Part shown: in pieces, positions 5,428-7,864 of the stretch
Layout: the number at the start of each line of letters is the position of its first letter
How positions within the stretch are numbered: the stretch's first letter is position 1
Origin: an uncultured Bacteroidales bacterium
GTDB taxonomy: Bacteria > Bacteroidota > Bacteroidia > Bacteroidales > UBA932
NCBI GenBank assembly: GCA_934675095.1
Contig: CAKUPC010000062.1
Location: 1 to 7,864, forward strand
Reading direction: 5' to 3'
Length of the DNA: 7,864 nt
Notes under the pieces: generated by a model
What the model was told of the DNA's origin: nothing
Databases searched by the model: none
The model's input: the letters and a program-made list of their open reading frames with translations, nothing else
Position numbers and translations under genes: made by a program

Positions 5428-5937
5428 ATGAAAAGTGTTTATAAGGTTTGTTTGTTATGGCTGTCAATGCTCCCTCTGGCTCTGAGTCTGGGAGCACAGC
5501 CTAAAGGTGACAGGAAGGGCAAGGATCCCGATTTCTGGAAGAAGGCTCAGGCGGAAAAGCTGGAGTTCATCAAGAAGCGGCTTAATCTGTCCGAGGCGGA
5601 GTCGGAGGCTTTCCTGAAAGTTTATAACGAGAACGAGGAGCAGAAGGGCAAGCTGTTCCATGAGCGTCAGGAGGCTCTGAAGGCAATGAAAAAGGCGCTG
5701 AAATCAGATGAGAAAGCGGATGTGGCACCACTTTTGGAGAAGTATCTGGATGCGAGGGCTCGTTTGGAGGAATGGGAAAACTCTGATTATGAGCGTTTTT
5801 CCAAAGTTCTCTCTCCCGAGCAGATTGCAAGGCTCGTGGTCGCGGAGGAAGACTTCAGGCGTGAGCAGATTCATCGGCTTGACGGTCGTCGTGGCGGTCC
5901 GGGTGTGCCGCCCCCTCATGGGCGTGACCACCGATAA
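5428..5937 (+). CDS. Exported LTXXQ/Spy-like helical protein
   Basis: The chosen start (5428) gives 169 residues with a clear signal peptide: MKSV, a hydrophobic core at about 6-20, and a probable cleavage after LGA (21-23). A start at 5380 would add 16 mostly basic residues before this signal and is less likely. The mature protein is highly charged and helical. LNLSEAESEAFLKVYNE (52-68) and LSPEQIARLVVAEEDF (128-143) are the two LTXXQ-like repeats of the Spy/CpxP type, which are ATP-independent periplasmic chaperones or metal-stress sensors. The tail (about 150-169) is rich in Gly, Pro, Arg and His. As the third gene after an ECF sigma factor and a membrane protein, it probably belongs to the same envelope-stress module, either as sensor or as output. 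The last 83 bases overlap the opposite-strand methyltransferase gene. Which ligand it binds is unknown. Confidence 0.8.
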   Translation: MKSVYKVCLLWLSMLPLALSLGAQPKGDRKGKDPDFWKKAQAEKLEFIKKRLNLSEAESEAFLKVYNENEEQKGKLFHERQEALKAMKKALKSDEKADVAPLLEKYLDARARLEEWENSDYERFSKVLSPEQIARLVVAEEDFRREQIHRLDGRRGGPGVPPPHGRDHR

Positions 5938-6646
5938 GAAGAAAATCAGAAACAATATTCAAATATTGTTCTGAATACTTTCCATTCATATTTATTGTAA
6001 GGTTCTCCTGCAACTCTCCGGCTGTGTGTCCGAGATTGCGGGAGAACTCCATTATTGCCCGGTAGGCCTTCTTGCGTTCGGATGACCGGATTCTGACTAT
6101 GCGTGTGAGTGCCAGCCCATGTTCTGCGGCTGTCCTTTCTGTCTCGGCCTCGCGTTCCGCCGGAAGTATCAGGCTCAGCTTTCCGTTTCCTCTGAGGTGA
6201 GCGGCCGCGAAACTTATGATGTCTTCTGTCGGAAGCGCGTCGGCGTGGCGTGCCTGCGCCTTGCGTTCGGAGGGGGAGTGGAGGGTTTCTGTGAAGAACG
6301 GCGGATTGGAGAATATCAGGTCGTATTCCGCATCCGGCCGGAACATCGACAGCGGGCAGCGGTGCGCGTGCAGATGACCGACCCAGGGGGAGTCCCGGAA
6401 ATTCTCCCCGGCCTCCTCGGCTGACGCCTCGTCGATGTCTATCGCGTCAATAAGTAAATTTGAAGCTTCGGCAAGGCGCTGGGCGGCCATCAGGGCGATG
6501 GTTCCGGTGCCTGTCCCGATGTCCAGCAGACGGCGCTCGCTGCCTCTTATTGTCATCAACGCGCCGAGCAGCACTCCGTCGGTGTTCACCTTCATGGCGG
6601 ATCTCTCGTTCCGCACCTCAAATTTTCTGAATCTGAAAACTCCCAT
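5855..6646 (-). CDS. trmN6: tRNA1(Val) (adenine(37)-N6)-methyltransferase
   Basis: From the ATG at 6646 this is a 263-residue class I SAM-dependent methyltransferase. The opening FRFRKFEVRNERSAMKVNTD (4-22) with GVLLGAL is the hallmark of the TrmN6/YfiC family, which methylates N6 of A37 next to the anticodon of tRNA1(Val). The SAM-binding motif I is DIGTGTGTIAL (42-52), an acidic DIDE follows at 70-73, and the catalytic NPPF is at 114-117. The ATG is preceded by AGAGGAG about 9 bases upstream. The reading frame could extend to a TTG at 6733, but those 29 residues are basic and not family-like. Oddly, the protein does not end after the usual YSEQYLNIVSDFLLI tail: it runs on for about 25 His/Ala/Asp-rich residues across the opposite strand of the LTXXQ gene. 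It lies behind lolD on the same strand, probably in one operon. Confidence 0.85.
   Translation of the reverse strand: MGVFRFRKFEVRNERSAMKVNTDGVLLGALMTIRGSERRLLDIGTGTGTIALMAAQRLAEASNLLIDAIDIDEASAEEAGENFRDSPWVGHLHAHRCPLSMFRPDAEYDLIFSNPPFFTETLHSPSERKAQARHADALPTEDIISFAAAHLRGNGKLSLILPAEREAETERTAAEHGLALTRIVRIRSSERKKAYRAIMEFSRNLGHTAGELQENLTINMNGKYSEQYLNIVSDFLLIGGHAHEGAAHPDRHDDRQADESAHA
5951..5970. terminator. AT-rich palindrome after the LTXXQ gene
   Basis: AACAATATT and AATATTGTT pair perfectly around a CA loop, and CAG/CTG extends the stem past one bulged A. It begins 13 bases after the LTXXQ stop codon and lies inside the coding region of the convergent methyltransferase. It is not followed by a proper T-run, so it is a weak terminator at best; it may instead stabilise the mRNA end or bind a protein. 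Confidence 0.35.
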
Positions 6647-6756
6647 TCTGTTCTTGTCTCCTCTGTTTGGTTGGTATGGTCGCCGTTTTTTCCTTGGGTG
6701 AACCTTTACACTTCCGGCCGCAAAGCTGTGCAAGGGCCCCCTTACCCTTCCGGTCG

Positions 6757-7416
6757 TTACTCAACCTTGAGGATAAGCCCGTCCTGCATGGTGAATTTTC
6801 TGTCGCACATCCGGGCAAGGGAGTTGTCATGGGTGACAATCACGACGGTCTGCCCGTGCCGCTCCCTCATGTCGAAGAACAGCCGGTGTATCTCCTGCTT
6901 AGTGACCGAGTCGAGGTTTCCTGACGGCTCGTCGGCGAAGAGCACCGCGGGGCTGTTCACTAGTGCCCTCGCGATGGCTACCCTCTGTGCCTCTCCTCCG
7001 GAAAGCTCCGAAGGCTTGTGGTCGAGACGGCCCTCAAGTCCTACCTCCGTCAGCAGCTCCCGCGCCCTCGCCTGCGCCTCCTTCCGTCCCTTCCCGGCGA
7101 TGAATGCAGGAATCATGACATTTTCCAGCGCCGTGAACTCCGGCAGCAGATGGTGCGACTGAAAGACAAAGCCGATTTTCCTGTTCCGAAACTCAGAAAT
7201 CCTGTTTCCCCTCATCGCGAGGACATCGTTCCCGTCTATCGTGAGCGTTCCCCCGTCAGGCCGCGAGAGTGTTCCGAGAATCTGCAGCAGGGTGGATTTT
7301 CCCGCTCCCGACGCTCCCACAATCGAAACGACCTCTCCCCGTCCGACCTCAATGCTTATCCCCTTGAGAACCCGCAGGCTCCCGAAACTTTTGGTTATAT
7401 CCGTAGCTGTAATCAT
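6757..7416 (-). CDS. lolD: ABC transporter ATP-binding protein, LolD type
   Basis: This 219-residue ATPase belongs to the LolD/MacB/FtsE group. LolD powers the LolCE inner-membrane complex that releases lipoproteins to the outer-membrane pathway. Walker A is GASGAGKS (34-41), the Q-loop Gln is at 86 ([18 protein letters not shown]), the signature is LSGGE (138-142), Walker B is VLFADE (158-163), the D-loop is SGNLD (165-169), and the switch His is in VTHD (195-198). The [16 protein letters not shown] stretch and the short length fit LolD better than MacB, which is fused to a permease domain. No permease gene is adjacent here, so assignment to LolD over another MacB-like exporter ATPase is likely but not certain. 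The start ATG (7414-7416) lies in an A-rich region downstream of a good promoter at 7574-7604. The methyltransferase gene follows 110 bases after the stop codon. Confidence 0.88.
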   Translation of the reverse strand: MITATDITKSFGSLRVLKGISIEVGRGEVVSIVGASGAGKSTLLQILGTLSRPDGGTLTIDGNDVLAMRGNRISEFRNRKIGFVFQSHHLLPEFTALENVMIPAFIAGKGRKEAQARARELLTEVGLEGRLDHKPSELSGGEAQRVAIARALVNSPAVLFADEPSGNLDSVTKQEIHRLFFDMRERHGQTVVIVTHDNSLARMCDRKFTMQDGLILKVE

Positions 7417-7573
7417 CTTTTTATTTTACCGTCGTTATTCTGAAAAGAAATAAAAGAAGTAATCATTTTGTATTCAAATGGTTATCGTTTTTTCCTTTTT
7501 GATTCTTTTATTCTATGCCAATTTTTAGAAAATAAAGCCGATTCGTTTTGGAGTTTATACAATTTTTGTACTG

Positions 7574-7604
7574 CAAACATAAAGAAAAAAGTTCAGCCGA
7601 CAAA
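7574..7604 (-). promoter_or_regulatory. Full Bacteroidota promoter for lolD
   Basis: On the minus strand TTTG (7604-7601), a spacer of exactly 19 bases, and TATGTTTG (7581-7574) match the -33/-7 consensus of the Bacteroidota housekeeping sigma factor in both boxes and spacing. Transcription would start near 7567 and give lolD an AT-rich leader of about 150 nt (7417-7567) in which I see no clear structure. This is the best promoter in the window. Confidence 0.7.
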
Positions 7605-7640
7605 GGACAAAATTGTTCAAGCTATTTTACGACTACTGTT

Positions 7641-7710
7641 AAGGCGTGCGACAAGGCGGCAAAAGCCGCCGCGATGAAGTGACGGAGTGCAACGGAGGAA
7701 CGGAGTCGCC
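7641..7710 (+). repeat. GC-rich hairpin region, possible divergent copy D of the repeat family
   Basis: GGCGGC (7655-7660), AAAA and GCCGCC (7665-7670) form a perfect hairpin. The flanks read GTGCGACAAGGCG (7645-7657) and GTGCAACGGAG (7687-7697), resembling GTGCGGATGCAAGGCG and GGCAACGAAG of copy B in the same order, but the conserved apical core (CCGGAG/GGTTGTGAGGATT) is absent. ACGGAG occurs three times, at 7682, 7692 and 7700. No gene is supported in 7417-7824; a 69-codon open frame at 7468-7677 looks like chance. Confidence 0.35.
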
Positions 7711-7735
7711 CGACGAAACGCGGTGGAGTCGGCAT

Positions 7736-7770
7736 ACCCCTCGGGGCTGTCGGCTCTGCCGACTGGGGGT
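7736..7770. other. GC-rich inverted repeat
   Basis: An inner stem GTCGGC (7749-7754) with GCCGAC (7758-7763) around TCT is enclosed by ACCCC (7736-7740) and GGGGT (7766-7770), with an asymmetric internal loop. It lies between the possible repeat D and the tRNA hairpin and would be part of the tRNA trailer if transcription runs that far. Confidence 0.45.
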
Positions 7771-7777
7771 TAGCCAT

Positions 7778-7833
7778 GTACCCCGACACGGAAAAGGAGG
7801 CGATTTCTCGTCTCCTTTTCCGCGTCGGGGTAC
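7778..7833 (-). terminator. 26-bp-arm hairpin overlapping the tRNA-Pro 3' end
   Basis: Arms 7778-7803 and 7808-7833 are complementary at all but two positions, around a 4-base loop (GAAA on the minus strand). On the minus strand, the direction of the tRNA, one of the two imperfect positions is a G-U pair and the other A-C. The inner part reads AAAAGGAG, loop region, CTCCTTTT, the layout of a bidirectional intrinsic terminator. The outer 9 bases of the right arm belong to the tRNA itself: its 3' acceptor strand, the discriminator base and the last base of the T stem. Terminator use is likely; the extension into the tRNA is unusual. Confidence 0.6.
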
Positions 7834-7864
7834 TGTGACTCGAACACAGGACCCTCTGGTCCCA
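7825..7864 (-). tRNA. tRNA-Pro (anticodon UGG), 3' part only
   Basis: The minus strand from the window edge reads TGG (anticodon, 7864-7862), G37, A38, anticodon-stem strand CCAGA, variable loop GGGTC, T stem CTGTG, T loop TTCGAGT, CACAG, acceptor strand TACCCCG and discriminator A (7825). The stretch TGGGACCAG followed by GGGTC is the same as in bacterial tRNA-Pro(UGG). CCA is not encoded, since the next bases are CGC, so it must be added after processing. The 5' half (acceptor, D arm, first half of the anticodon arm) lies beyond the window. Confidence 0.85.

Noticed and set aside
6647..6733. N-terminal extension of the methyltransferase from a TTG codon
   Set aside because: The extra 29 residues are basic and unlike the family, whereas the ATG at 6646 has AGAGGAG upstream and starts at the conserved FRFRKFEV block.
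7413..7466. 17-codon frame ([17 protein letters not shown]) whose TGA overlaps the lolD ATG
   Set aside because: The stop/start overlap looks like a coupled leader peptide, but the region is AT-rich, there is no ribosome-binding site, and such short frames are expected by chance.

Overview
The window reads as chromosomal DNA of a Bacteroidota bacterium, most likely order Bacteroidales; an Alistipes/Rikenellaceae-like genome is possible but unproven. The support is: promoter boxes of the Bacteroidota type (TAnnTTTG, one with a TTTG box exactly 19 bp upstream), A-rich rather than strong Shine-Dalgarno start regions, a Bacteroidales-type malate dehydrogenase, a sigma factor / NPF-VP-YF membrane protein / LTXXQ-like operon, and a tRNA without an encoded CCA end. 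Coding DNA is GC-rich and the promoter islands are AT-rich.

Layout. 1-49 holds the end of a dispersed repeat (copy C). 50-694 (-) encodes a 4'-phosphopantetheinyl transferase. 695-1073 is a divergent control region: a probable small RNA on the minus strand with its own promoter and terminator, a second promoter facing right, and a structured leader for mdh. 1074-2060 (+) is malate dehydrogenase. 2061-2398 lies between two convergent genes and carries two related structured repeats (A and B, in opposite orientation) on either side of a strong terminator. 2399-4186 (-) is lepA. A divergent promoter pair then separates lepA from a rightward three-gene set: ECF sigma factor (4355-4909), small membrane protein that is probably its anti-sigma factor (4960-5337), and exported LTXXQ/Spy-like protein (5428-5937). 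The last of these runs tail to tail into a leftward tRNA-methyltransferase gene, and the two coding regions overlap by 83 bp. Behind that gene on the same strand is lolD (6757-7416), read from a textbook Bacteroidota promoter at 7574-7604. The right end (7641-7864) is a series of GC-rich hairpins next to a partial tRNA-Pro(UGG) gene on the minus strand.

The genes are mostly housekeeping: carrier-protein activation, TCA cycle, translation, tRNA modification, lipoprotein export. The sigma/anti-sigma/LTXXQ set looks like a cell-envelope stress module. The unusual content is intergenic. A family of repeats (A, B, C and perhaps a divergent D) shares conserved internal-loop-like blocks, while the arms between the blocks differ in sequence but stay complementary. 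The copy next to lepA has outer arms that repeat the last 16 bp of lepA, once as a tandem copy and once inverted. The tRNA-Pro gene similarly has its 3' end inside a 26-bp-arm hairpin. A structured intergenic repeat family at gene 3' ends, apparently able to pick up the sequence of its neighbour, is the best candidate here for something undescribed.
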